Shown here: one piece after another, positions 19,908 to 29,135 of the stretch
How the letters are laid out: every line of letters starts with the position of its first letter
How positions within the stretch are numbered: position 1 is the first letter of the stretch
Assembly (NCBI GenBank): GCA_964035575.1
Contig: OZ037846.1
Coordinates: 1,453,501-1,517,500 of the forward strand
Source of the DNA: Rhynchopus sp. YZ270_cl-10
Lineage: Eukaryota; Euglenozoa; Diplonemea; Diplonemida; Diplonemidae
DNA length: 64,000 nt
Reading direction: 5' to 3'
Notes under the pieces: generated by a model
Database searches by the model: none
What the model was told of the DNA's origin: nothing
What the model saw: the letters and a program-made list of their open reading frames with translations, nothing else
Translations under genes and position numbers: made by a program

Positions 19908-21137
19908 ATGGAGGTGCACGTGACGTGTGTTCTGTCCGGTAATGTGCACATCGTGGAGGTGGAGGAAGGTGCGACGGTGCTGGACGTGCGGGAGCGTGTA
20001 GGGGAGGTGCTGCAGCTAGGCGCCCTGCCGCAGGTGTGGCGGCAGGGGGGTGAGGGCAGGGTGCTGCTGGGCGACGACGGGGATGCTGTGTCTGGGACGG
20101 GGCTGTGCAGTGGCGACACACTTCTCGCCGAGGTGAAGAGGGGGGCGCTGCAGGTGTACATGGATGTCTCCGCAAGCTGGAAGAGTCCCCAGAACCTAGG
20201 CCGCACGTCACGCATTGCGTGCCTATGCCCTGGAGGGCGCTATTGTCTTAACTCCGAGACACCGGGGGGAGGCGACCTTATTAGGACAGACCTCGTCACC
20301 GGCACGTCCACCACCGTCGCACGCCTCGCACCGGAAGTCGTCGCCACCGCCGTTGCAATGATGTCGGAGCAGCACTTCGCCTACCTAACGAACACGTCCG
20401 TCCACATCATGTCGACGGAGAGCACAGAGGAGCAGGTCTCCTTCACCCCTGCGCTTGAGTGCTGCGGCGAGCTGCTCTCCATGACAGGCGCACCCGAGAG
20501 TGTTGTTGTTGGGTGTGAATGCAGTGTCCGGGTGTTCAGCCTTGAGGGTGTGTGTCTGGCGCATGCGGAGGTGCCTGCCTGCCACGTGACGGTGTCGCCC
20601 TGTGCTCGGTGGGTTGCGTGCCTCCATACCGGCCTGCAGCTGCGCGACCTGGAGACGCTCTCCCTCGTCAAGGAGTTCTCCGTCCCGGAGCTTAGTGGCT
20701 GCCGGGCCTTGCAGTCTGCGCCTGCGTTCTCTCCGTGCTCGGAGATGCTTGCGCTCTCATACCAAGGGGGCATGGACGTCTTCTCGGTTGAAGATGGAGA
20801 GCGACGTCACAGCTGCAGCAGACACGAGGACTATGATACACACATTTCGTTCAGCATGTGTGGCGGCTACGTGCTGTCGTGCGACGGAGAGGAAAACCTG
20901 CGCAGCTGGAACCTGGCCACAGGGAAGTCCGACATCATCCACAGGGAGCGGTGGGGGGTGTACTGGTTTGCAGTCTCGCGCAGCATGAAGGCGGCCATCT
21001 TCGTGGATGTGAACGAGCTCTTCGTCAGAACCCTCGGTTCCCCAGCAAGCGCCCCAGTGCCCGCACCCACGCCCCAAAGACAGCAGCGAAGACGCCCCCA
21101 ATCTCAGGCAAAAGAAAAAGGCTGTCAGTGCTGCTAG
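19908..21137 (+). CDS. Ubiquitin-like domain / WD40-type propeller, lipidated tail
   Basis: 409 residues. Residues 1-78 fit a ubiquitin-like fold (VHIVEVEEGATVLDVRERVG ... GTGLCSGDTLLAEV). Residues about 90-375 show repeated beta-propeller blades, such as SVRVFSLEGVC, LQLRDLETLSLV, GGMDVFSVEDG and NLRSWNLATGKSD, in the WD40 style though WD dipeptides are mostly lost. The C-terminus is Pro/Gln/Arg-rich and ends KEKGCQCC, the polybasic-plus-cysteine layout used for prenylation or palmitoylation in Rab-type proteins, suggesting membrane attachment (inference). Start ATG has A at -3 and follows CCACAG by 23 nt. It shares the UBL-plus-repeat design with the protein at 2664. Confidence 0.85.
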   Translation: MEVHVTCVLSGNVHIVEVEEGATVLDVRERVGEVLQLGALPQVWRQGGEGRVLLGDDGDAVSGTGLCSGDTLLAEVKRGALQVYMDVSASWKSPQNLGRTSRIACLCPGGRYCLNSETPGGGDLIRTDLVTGTSTTVARLAPEVVATAVAMMSEQHFAYLTNTSVHIMSTESTEEQVSFTPALECCGELLSMTGAPESVVVGCECSVRVFSLEGVCLAHAEVPACHVTVSPCARWVACLHTGLQLRDLETLSLVKEFSVPELSGCRALQSAPAFSPCSEMLALSYQGGMDVFSVEDGERRHSCSRHEDYDTHISFSMCGGYVLSCDGEENLRSWNLATGKSDIIHRERWGVYWFAVSRSMKAAIFVDVNELFVRTLGSPASAPVPAPTPQRQQRRRPQSQAKEKGCQCC

Positions 21138-21813
21138 CGAGAGACGTTTGGGAACTGCGGCACGACGTGTGTGTTCTTGTGTTGTTCCTATCCTTTGCAC
21201 GACGTACACTTCGTGTTAGTGGGGGATCCCTCAGCGGCATACAGCCCGATCTGTGACTCATGTCCCCCATTTCTCTCATTTTGAGGTGGCCAGGTGCACG
21301 TCGTGCTTGCCCCCTCTACCTCGTGTAGGATCGCTCCCCGTCGGGGGGATGCCGCGGAATCCTACCTAGAGAGGATAGGAGTCCCCACCACCCCCCATGC
21401 CTGTGCAATAAAACTTCCTGTTTTTCCAAGGAAAAAAAGACTGAAACGTTTTGTGTGTTCTTGTGTTGTTCCTATCCTTTGCACGACGTACCACATCTGT
21501 GTTTTATAATTTCGTTTAAAAATCAGTGTCAGGAAACCCTTTAGGGTTTCTCCCAGTGTTGATTTTTTTTTTCACTTGTATTTCACAAAATGCTCGAGAC
21601 CCTCGTAAAAAGGTGCGCATTCTGCGCACCCCCTTCCTCGCTTGTTTTCCCCCTCTCTCTCTCTCTTCCCCCCTGTGCTCCACGACACTTTCTGTACTTC
21701 AGCAAACACATGCAATCCGTAACTCTACATATTTACCGTTATTCGCCATCTTCCTGAACGGCATAATCTACGTTCACAACACCCGCACCACCTATCGCCA
21801 GTAGGCACACAAA
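21138..21813. other. Intergenic with direct repeats and hairpin
   Basis: A roughly 40-bp direct repeat (TGTGTTCTTGTGTTGTTCCT...CCTTTGCACGACGTA) lies at about 21166-21208 and 21449-21491. A hairpin with GAAACCC/GGGTTTC core lies at 21517-21568. A dispersed block ending CTGTACTTCAG (21692-21702) precedes the EGF receptor; related blocks end at 12766 and 28574. Acceptor-like CGCCAG is 12 nt before the next ATG. Confidence 0.7.
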
Positions 21814-24288
21814 ATGCATAATATGAAACTGTCCATTGCTGCATGTCTGCTGGCCTCCTGCAGTGTGGGTGCTTACGAGATGCTTTCGGAGCACAACTTT
21901 TTCAAAGTGATGGAGGATCCTCAGTACAGTGAGCACACGGGCGTTCTTTGGTCCACGGACGTACTATCGTTTTTCACGCCAACGTTGTCCGATTTGAACA
22001 AGGTCGTTCTCTCGCGTGTAGTGGTGCGTCGTGTGCAGAGTGATTGCACTGATCCTGTTACATTGCGTTTGGATGTCGGTGGCGAGACGACAGACATGTC
22101 AGACCTGGCAGACGAACAAACCTGGAACCTTGCTGTTAACGTCGACCTCGCTGCCGACAAACTCGAGCTTACATACACAACCGTTTCCAGCTGCAGCAAA
22201 TCGGGCGCCATGTTCGAATCTAAAGTATACCTGGACATCACAAGCACTTCGGACCCGCCCCCCAAGCCACCTTCCGCCCCCATGGCGAAGGTAGAGGAGT
22301 TTATTACAATGAGAAATACAGACTGCGGCGACGCTGACCACGAATGTGACGAAGATGCGCCACTCATCCATAATTTTTATGCGAAACGTGCGTTCTTCGT
22401 TGTGCGTTGCGACTGGGCGTTGACGCTGAAGGTGACCGTATCTTCGGAGTACGTCAGTGTGGTGGGATCAGACGGATCCCTGTATATTTCCCACTACAAA
22501 GTGCCCGCAACCTTCTCCGTCCCCTGCCATGCGGGTAGTGCTGTGTCGCTGTGGGCCTATCCTGGGCCCAGTTCCCTCTCTGCCGACCGCTTTGATCCGA
22601 TGGCAGAAGTGCATTGGTCCTGCGATGTGTGCGAAAATCCTGGGACAGATCCTGTGACAGAAAAGCCGCTGAACACAGGCGAATGCGCTACGGACCCGTG
22701 TGGTCTCGCTCAGACCTGCACCGACCCGGACACTTCGAAGGACGGAGACTTTGTGTGCACATGCGACTCGGACAAGGACAGAAGCGCGGTCGGTGAACGT
22801 GCGGTGTGTGTTGGTATGAGTGAGTGTCGAGCGAGCAGCTGGCCATGTTCCTCTGGACAGATGTGCAGGGATGACGATGAGTTTGTGACTGGCGACTTTG
22901 AGTGCTACTGTCTGGTGGACGTGACGCGAGCACAGGTTGGTGGGCCGGTGGAGTCGTGCGACATTTCGGAAGACGAATGCCTTTTGTTTTCCTGCGGGTG
23001 GGATCAGTACTGCTCGGACCCGTCCCTGACAGAGAAAGGCGACTTCATCTGCTCCTGCGACGAAGACGGGAAGCTGTCAAAGGTAGGAGGGCAGGTGGAC
23101 TCCTGCCCGGACGACGAATGCCTTCTTGCCGACCTCTGTGGAGAAGGGCAGACCTGCACCGACCCGGACTTGACTGACACCCACAACTACGTCTGCACCT
23201 GCACTTCCGACACGACGAAGACGCAGGTGGGTGCTGCTGCAGACTGCTTCACGTCCTACAACGACGAATGTGACACAGATCCCTGCGGTGCCGGGCAGAC
23301 GTGCGCAGACCCGCACATGATGTTGCCCAAGAACTACGTCTGCACCTGCACCTCAGACACATCCCTCACGGCTGTCGCATCGCCAGCGAACTGCGACCCG
23401 TCTTCCCCGTCTTCCGCAAGAGACGAATGCACGTCGCGTCCGTGCGGCACAGTTCAAGACTGCGCCGACCCGAACACAGCGAAGACGGGCGACTTTGTGT
23501 GCACGTGTCCCGACCGTGCCACGAAGGCTGTCGCAAAGCAGGCCGTCTGCCCCCCATCTGGTACGCCCAGCGGGACCAGCACCAGCAACACCGCAAGTGA
23601 CGAATGCCTTGCCAAGCCGTGCCCCGACGGGAAGTATTGTGCAGACCCGAGCACCAAAGCAAACGACTACATCTGCTACTCACCCACGAACTCCTCACCC
23701 AACGGCACGGACGACGACAACGGCGGCACTGTTTTGCTGATCATCATCATTGCGGCTGCGGTGCTGGTTCTGTGCCTCTGTGCCTTGGCAGGGTTTTGTC
23801 TGATTCGCAGAAAGAACCAGCCTGCTGCGAAGACAGTGCACAGCTATCCCCCACAGCAGCACCACCAGCAGCTGCCTCCACCACAGCAACAACAGCAACA
23901 GCAACAACAACAACAACAACAGGAAATGCTCCTTGCAGAACACTCTGTCGTGCACAACCCCATGTCACCGCATCCCGCAGACGTGATCCCGATGTACGAG
24001 GCCAGCCCCCTGCAGGACCTGCTCCTTGCAAGCCAGAAGCGGCCCTCACGTTCCTTGATGAGCGCTGACTCAGCACGTCACACGCCACCCGAGGGCAGAA
24101 TGGGCAGGTCGACAACGTCCCTGGAGACAGGTGGGGTGGCCCCCACGCCAGCTATGTTCCCAACTGGACGCAGGTACCCACGCAGCAAGGAGAGGATGGA
24201 GGAGGTGACGTCAGCTATGCTCATGGGCAGGGCACGTGGCTCCTCCGGGTCCCCGCGCTCAGTGACACCAAATATCACACACGTGTAG
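21814..24288 (+). CDS. EGF-repeat type I membrane receptor, copy 1
   Basis: 824 residues. A signal peptide (MHNMKLSIAACLLASCSVGA) precedes an unrecognised ectodomain (about 21-285) containing a few cysteines. Then come seven EGF-like repeats of about 45 residues with the pattern DEC..PCG..Q.C.DP......DF.C.C...... ..C (about 288-625). One membrane helix (VLLIIIIAAAVLVLCLCALAG) lies at about 638-664. The cytoplasmic tail of about 160 residues has a Q-rich run, PPQQHHQQLPPP and many Ser/Thr-Pro sites, suggesting regulated docking. Ligand unknown. It is paralogous to 38342-40774; the signal peptide, EGF region, helix and tail are almost identical, but the first ectodomain is much more diverged. 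Confidence 0.9.
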   Translation: MHNMKLSIAACLLASCSVGAYEMLSEHNFFKVMEDPQYSEHTGVLWSTDVLSFFTPTLSDLNKVVLSRVVVRRVQSDCTDPVTLRLDVGGETTDMSDLADEQTWNLAVNVDLAADKLELTYTTVSSCSKSGAMFESKVYLDITSTSDPPPKPPSAPMAKVEEFITMRNTDCGDADHECDEDAPLIHNFYAKRAFFVVRCDWALTLKVTVSSEYVSVVGSDGSLYISHYKVPATFSVPCHAGSAVSLWAYPGPSSLSADRFDPMAEVHWSCDVCENPGTDPVTEKPLNTGECATDPCGLAQTCTDPDTSKDGDFVCTCDSDKDRSAVGERAVCVGMSECRASSWPCSSGQMCRDDDEFVTGDFECYCLVDVTRAQVGGPVESCDISEDECLLFSCGWDQYCSDPSLTEKGDFICSCDEDGKLSKVGGQVDSCPDDECLLADLCGEGQTCTDPDLTDTHNYVCTCTSDTTKTQVGAAADCFTSYNDECDTDPCGAGQTCADPHMMLPKNYVCTCTSDTSLTAVASPANCDPSSPSSARDECTSRPCGTVQDCADPNTAKTGDFVCTCPDRATKAVAKQAVCPPSGTPSGTSTSNTASDECLAKPCPDGKYCADPSTKANDYICYSPTNSSPNGTDDDNGGTVLLIIIIAAAVLVLCLCALAGFCLIRRKNQPAAKTVHSYPPQQHHQQLPPPQQQQQQQQQQQQQEMLLAEHSVVHNPMSPHPADVIPMYEASPLQDLLLASQKRPSRSLMSADSARHTPPEGRMGRSTTSLETGGVAPTPAMFPTGRRYPRSKERMEEVTSAMLMGRARGSSGSPRSVTPNITHV

Positions 24289-25286
24289 CCAATTGGGCTG
24301 AGGCGTGTTCGGTCGCGCAGTACGTGAAGTTTACTCATCAACGTTCAGAACTGCCTTGACCTCGTATTATTTCAAAACAGATGGGCAACGCCTTCATTCA
24401 AAAAAGGCGTGATTCTTTATCACAAAAAGTAATTCTTAATCATTGTGTTCGTGCGTCTATTTGTAGTTTCATGTGTCCCTATGTGGTGCTTTGGATGAAA
24501 CGAAGAAATGCAAACTCTATTTTTTGACGACGTGCCTCACACCACCATGTAATATCTCCCCCATTTTCCCTGCGACGTCCTCCCTTTCCCCTTTTGTAGA
24601 CTCAGCAACATAGAGACCGTGTGAAAATCTGTTCTCAACCCCGGGTCCCCCCAAAAAAAAAAGCTTGACTGTGTTTTTCGTCTTCCAACGCGTGTGTGCC
24701 CCCGAGTACGAGCGCGAAGACTGTTTGGTAATATCCAGTTCAAACTCAGTACATCAGAGGGTCTCACACTGACGATGTCCCCCTCTGATACCGCCAATGT
24801 ATGCAGTTAGGACTGAAACATGATGTACTGAATTTCTATCCAACCTTATTTTCACACGTGACCCCTTTAACCCTCCCCTGTCCCCCACTTTGATGATGCA
24901 ACTTTTGTGTATACCACAGCACTTCAATGCATAAACAAAATAAAATCCACTTTCTAAAGTTGAGGACGATTTTCGTCTACATCTTTATAGCCTTCGGGCA
25001 ACATTGAGTACAGATCCTGCACTAGCAGGTGATTGTCGACACAACATAAAACGTTTGAAGGGTCCTCAAAAACCTGGTAATTCCCTGTTTTTCTAGGTCA
25101 ATGCCGGTTTTTGGGTGTGGCCGTGTACTTAGAAAATATCCGGGAAACCCCTTGAATTTTTAACTCTCACTAACCGTCACCTGTACAGACTGTAAGACTT
25201 TTGGCCCTTCATTTTGGTGGAGGGGATAAAATAGACTGTCCAGTCAGTGTTGGTTTTACTCTTTTGTTTCCAGTATTGGTGCCCAG

Positions 25287-25910
25287 TACCGGCCGCGTAT
25301 ATATTACGTCGCGTACTAATTAAGTCGGTTAGGGCAGATGCCGACTTAATTAGTACGCGACGTAATAAGTGTGCGACGTAATTAATTTTTTGAAGAAAAA
25401 CAAAATCTACGTACAAGGTGAGTGGGAAGGATGTCTGGCATTTCTCTTGGTGTTGGCGTGTTGTCCCTCGGCCCTTGACAAGGTTACATTGGGCAGAGAT
25501 TGCAGCATGCAAACGTTTTTTTAATGTTTGTTGGAATATGAACGAATGGCTCAAATTGCGGATTTGAGGAACTCCATCGGCACTTCCCACTCCTTGCGCA
25601 TACGGAGGTACTAGACGCACTGTGGCAGAGTTCTCACCGATTTCTTCCACCTTACCCTGTGCTGTCTACACGCGCCGCGTGTTGGGTTTGTTCTCCTCCT
25701 CGCTCACACACATCTGCGATGACTTCGGGATTGTGTGGGTTTGGTGGTATCCCCCCCAGTGATGTGCCCACACCAGCTGTGTTCCAACATGATTACCCCC
25801 ACTTTTTTTTTCACCTTACGGTGTGTACTAATTACGTCGCTTTTTGGGCGCCCGCGGGCCCCCAAAAAGCGACTTAATTAGTACGCGACGTAATATGTAC
25901 GCGGCCGGTA
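25287..25910. mobile_element. Compound TA-flanked element with palindromic ends, 624 bp
   Basis: Both ends share about 40 bp in inverted orientation, starting TACCGGCCGCGTA and including ATTACGTCGCGTACTAATTA. Each arm is itself palindromic: the same motif folds back within 25300-25372 and within 25828-25893. The core (about 25390-25825) has a minus-strand open frame of about 90 residues (EEIGENSATVRLVPPYAQG...) that I do not recognise. TA borders both ends. Confidence 0.82.
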
Positions 25911-25911
25911 T

Positions 25912-26047
25912 TACCGTAATCGTAAAAATTCTGGGGCGTAAAAATGTCCCAAGTTTCAGATTTTCCTCCAATTGTCCCAGTTTTGTTACGTCCCAGAATA
26001 TTTACGTCCCAAAAAATTTACGTCCCAGAATTCTTACGATTACGGTA
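25912..26047. mobile_element. TACCGTAATCG MITE, 136 bp
   Basis: Ends TACCGTAATCGTAAAAATTC and GAATTCTTACGATTACGGTA are inverted repeats of about 28 bp. The interior repeats ACGTCCCA. TA borders both sides. It abuts the preceding element with one base between, so one inserted at the edge of the other. Confidence 0.85.
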
Positions 26048-26354
26048 TATTAATTATCATTTGATTTTGCCTGAACTTTGTGTCGAGTTTTGGTGGTGTT
26101 AAAACCACTTTTTAACTCCACCAAATTTCATGTAAAATCAGGTGGACACAGTTCCGTTTAGTCTTCGTTGTTTTTGTCTCTTGTCTTTTCTCTCTCTCTG
26201 TCTCTCGTGTCTTTTGTTGTTGTGTTTTGTTATGAACGCCTTTATTTCCTTTGTTTCGCAAGGGTACATTTTTTGCACCCTCTTTTGGTGTTACCGAAAG
26301 GGCCCATATTGACAGGTCCTTGACATGGAGTTGTGAAAACTTGGCCATTCATTG

Positions 26355-26498
26355 TACCATAGTACCATAGTACCATAGTACCATAGTACCATAGTACCAT
26401 AGTACCATAGTACCATAGTACCATAGTACCATAGTACCATAGTACCATAGTACCATAGTACCATAGTACCATAGTACCATAGTACCATAGTACCATAG
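26355..26498 (+). repeat. Octamer microsatellite (TACCATAG)18
   Basis: Eighteen perfect head-to-tail copies of TACCATAG; every junction reads AGTACC, so GTAC recurs once per unit. Confidence 0.97.
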
Positions 26499-26761
26499 CA
26501 CATGACAAGGTGGGTTGTGTATGAAGTGTGGGACACAAAAACGCCTACGTGGGGACGGTACGTGGCCAATAGCTCACCTGTCACATCAGCAGCGATGCGA
26601 CGTACGATTCTGTAACGAAGGAGCACTTTGATTGCGCGGTGACGCTGGCCAGCAACAGGTGGACGCAGGACAGGATCCGAGCGTTCTGCTTGCAGGACAA
26701 GGAGCTGCGCGAGGAGTTCGACACAGCGCCAACGTAGGGCGTTGACCTCTTCCTTCGCACA

Positions 26762-26880
26762 GTACGCAGTACACAGTACACAGTACACAGTACACAGTAC
26801 ACAGTACACAGTACACAGTACACAGTACACAGTACACAGTACACAGTACACAGTACACAGTACACAGTACACAGTACACA
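26762..26880 (+). repeat. Heptamer microsatellite (GTACACA)17
   Basis: Seventeen head-to-tail copies of GTACACA, the first reading GTACGCA. A decayed trace (AGTACACAATACACAGTAC) lies near 27071. Confidence 0.97.
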
Positions 26881-27234
26881 CCGGCAAACATGGTCAAAAT
26901 CAGGTGGAATATACATAAGTACATCATGGGGGGGTAGGGAACAGGTAGCGCCGCAGGCGCACGGTACCCAACTTTTTTCTTTTTTCTTTCCCCTTTTCTC
27001 TGCTTTCTTTTGATTGCGCGAGCCGATTGCTCTCCACGGTGGGGTCACATGTGTGTCCAAAAACTATCTGAAGTACACAATACACAGTACAGTACTGTGG
27101 GAAAAAAACCCATTGTATACCAAATTATAAAATGACACACCCCCCCTATATTGACAGGTCCTTGACATGTCCTTGACATGTCCTCGACAGGTGTACGGTA
27201 ACACCATCTTTGCATTCTTTTTGTTTCGTTAATG

Positions 27235-27418
27235 TACCGACCCTCCCCCGTGAAATTGTCCCCCCTGAGGGAAAAAGTGAGGGGGGGACAATATCTCGTA
27301 CTGTAGGGGGGTGGCCGTTTTGGTGTGAAGAAGGGAGAGCAAAGGTTGTCCCCGCGACTCCCTTGAAATTGTCCCCCCCCCTGCCTTGAAATTGTCCCTG
27401 GCGGCAAAAGGGTCGGTA
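27235..27418. mobile_element. TACCGACCC inverted-repeat element
   Basis: Ends TACCGACCC and GGGTCGGTA with TA borders. Inner repeats GAAATTGTCCCCCC occur at both ends and in the centre in alternating orientation. 184 bp, non-coding. Confidence 0.75.
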
Positions 27419-27540
27419 TATGAAATAACTTTATTTCGACTCATGCAAGTCAAATTTCCCTGCGACTTCCTCCCTTTCCCCTTTTGTAGACTCAACAGTG
27501 TAGTCGTTGCTATTGACTACCTTTACCTTTTGAGGACAAA

Positions 27541-27657
27541 TCAAACCCACACACGGCACCCCAGTTCCCTCCACAAATAAAGCGGCACAAAGCTGTTCCA
27601 TGTGAACGGCACCGCCTTGCTTTACCGGAGGTTGTCCTCGGGACCTAAAGGGCTTAG
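27541..27657 (+). repeat. Conserved ~117-nt repeat, copy A
   Basis: Nearly identical to 40837-40956 (shared words CACACGGCACCCCAGTTCCC, AATAAAGCGGCACAAAGCTG and CTTTACCGGAGG). It contains AATAAA. Copy B lies just after the second EGF receptor gene; copy A is not next to a gene. It may be a duplicated 3' UTR or a small RNA-like unit. Confidence 0.85.
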
Positions 27658-27857
27658 TGTGGTTTTCTTGGGAAGACTGCCGTCACTTCGACTTTTTGTA
27701 TTATTTTTTTTTTTTGCCTGGCATCGTACAGTGGGTCAGAGGTGTGTCAGCAATAACTATTTCTTTCTTTTCTTTGAATAGAAAATGTTTTTTTTATTTT
27801 AATGTTCTTCCTCTCTCTTGTTTCACAGGTGTGTACTGTGTGGTTGGGTTGACTAAT

Positions 27858-28012
27858 GTGAAAAAGACAACCGACGCAGGAGTCTTTTATTGGAAACTGT
27901 TTTTTTCTCCGCCAACACACAAAAACACTTGACAGAAAAAACTTTTTCACACAACGTTTTTTTGCTGCCTAACTCTCTGCTTTTTCATCTTTTTCAAAAA
28001 ATTCCAGATCAG
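27858..28012 (+). repeat. Second copy of the cyclase leader block
   Basis: Homologous to 16955-17094 (CGACGCAGGAGTC, GGAAACTGTTTTTTTCTCCG, ACTTGACAGAAAAAA, CTTTTTCATCTTTTT). No cyclase coding sequence follows; the next bases start a 58-bp direct repeat. Confidence 0.8.
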
Positions 28013-28094
28013 GGTTTAATGTTCTTCCTCTCTTGTTGCACAGGGCGTACTGTGTGGTTGGGTTGACTAACACACACAAATCAGTTTGGCACTA

Positions 28095-28132
28095 GTTTGG
28101 CCAGGTCAGTGGGTCGACTGACTTGGCCAAAC
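28095..28132. other. Hairpin, 16-bp stem with one mismatch
   Basis: GTTTGGCCAGGTCAGT pairs with ACTGACTTGGCCAAAC across a GGGTCG loop. GTTTGGCCA recurs once more nearby. It is isolated in non-coding DNA; role unknown. Confidence 0.85.
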
Positions 28133-28752
28133 CCGGCCAGTACCCACTTCTCTCATTATACTAGGGGGACTGTTTGGCAAAAAATATCTAGTCCCTTACA
28201 AAATTCCCTGTTTTCACCCTCATTTTTGTGCTTCTCGCTTCTCTCACATCACCATCTGCACTTCAGGACTTTCCCTGTTCTTACCTTTTCTGTTTAGGCT
28301 ATTGTAATGATATCAGTTTTTTTTTTTAAATAAACCTCTCTTGTTTGTTTCCCGTTTTCCTGTGTAGGTGAAGATAGCTATTACCGTAGTATTTCTGCGG
28401 TTCCTCGTGTAAAAGAAAAAGCCCAAAATCCGGGGGGGAAACAAGCGTCTTTTTTTTTAGTTAACAGGTCGTTTGGCAAAATGCTCGAGACCCTCGTGAA
28501 AAAGTTGCCCGTCTGTGTACCCCTGCTTGTTTTTCCTCTCTTTTTTTTGTGCTGGAGAACTTTCTGTACTTCAGGCAAAACACATACCGTTTGTGAACAA
28601 GATAAAACAATAAACTCGCGTTTCTTTTGTATGGCCCATTGGGGGGTTTTTTTTTTGCTTCTTCGATAATTTTTTTTGTCAAAAATCTTTACTGTAATCA
28701 ACGTGGGGAAAAAAACAAAAATGTGGAAAAAAAGCGAACATAGTGTGGCTAA

Positions 28753-28962
28753 CCCGCAAATTTCGACCCTTTTTCGCCATTCTTCGGCCAAGTCAAGTCT
28801 GCTTTTTCTGAGAAAGTTTCCGCCACCTTCCAAGCGTCGATTGACGACCCTGAACAGGGTTTTGCACATAGTTCCATTTTGCTCTGTGCATTGTTCAGTG
28901 ATATGACCCAGGGCATGTGCAAGGCTGTGTCCATGGCACAATACAGGCCACTTGTGCGCACA
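28753..28962 (+). CDS. Possible coding exon upstream of the proline-repeat gene
   Basis: An open frame with no ATG start reads like protein (ANFDPFSPFFGQVKSAFSEK ... GMCKAVSMAQYRPLVRT) and ends at a canonical donor, GTGAGT (28963). A pyrimidine-rich tract with CCAAG near 28791 could be its acceptor. Splicing to CCCCCACAG at 29120 would join it in phase 0 to the gene at 29136, but that would put the apparent signal peptide inside the protein. It may equally be a decayed gene piece. Confidence 0.25.
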
Positions 28963-29135
28963 GTGAGTTTGAAAACTCACAGACCCAGACCGAGGACTTA
29001 TGAATGACCTTCTCCCGACTCATTGGCTCGCAGCAAGCGCCTTTGCAGACCCCTCCTACCCGCTTCCTTCTTTGCCACAGTGTCCGTGCTTGCAACCTCC
29101 CTCTCGCTCCACCCCCACAGGTAGGGGACAGGGTC

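Larger units (their letters stand above)
24289..29135. other. 4.8-kb intergenic region: repeats, elements, possible exon
   Basis: No confident gene. Unlisted pieces: 24565-24606 (TTCCCTGCGAC.TCCTCCC) recurs at 27455-27497; 24885-25055 is homologous to 43620-43915, which carries a MITE insertion; ATTGACAGGTCCTTGACATG occurs near 26306 and 27149; direct repeats of about 58 bp at 27799-27857 and 28015-28072 (ACTGTGTGGTTGGGTTGACT); a CTGTACTTCAG block ending at 28574. The last bases before 29136 are pyrimidine-rich, ending CCCCCACAG. Confidence 0.6.

Noticed and set aside
26355-26880. CRISPR-like array
   Set aside because: Units are 7-8 bp without spacers; these are microsatellites.
26291-27060. 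Minus-strand frames coding CVLCTVYC- and YYGTMVLW-type repeats
   Set aside because: Pure translation of the 7- and 8-bp microsatellites.
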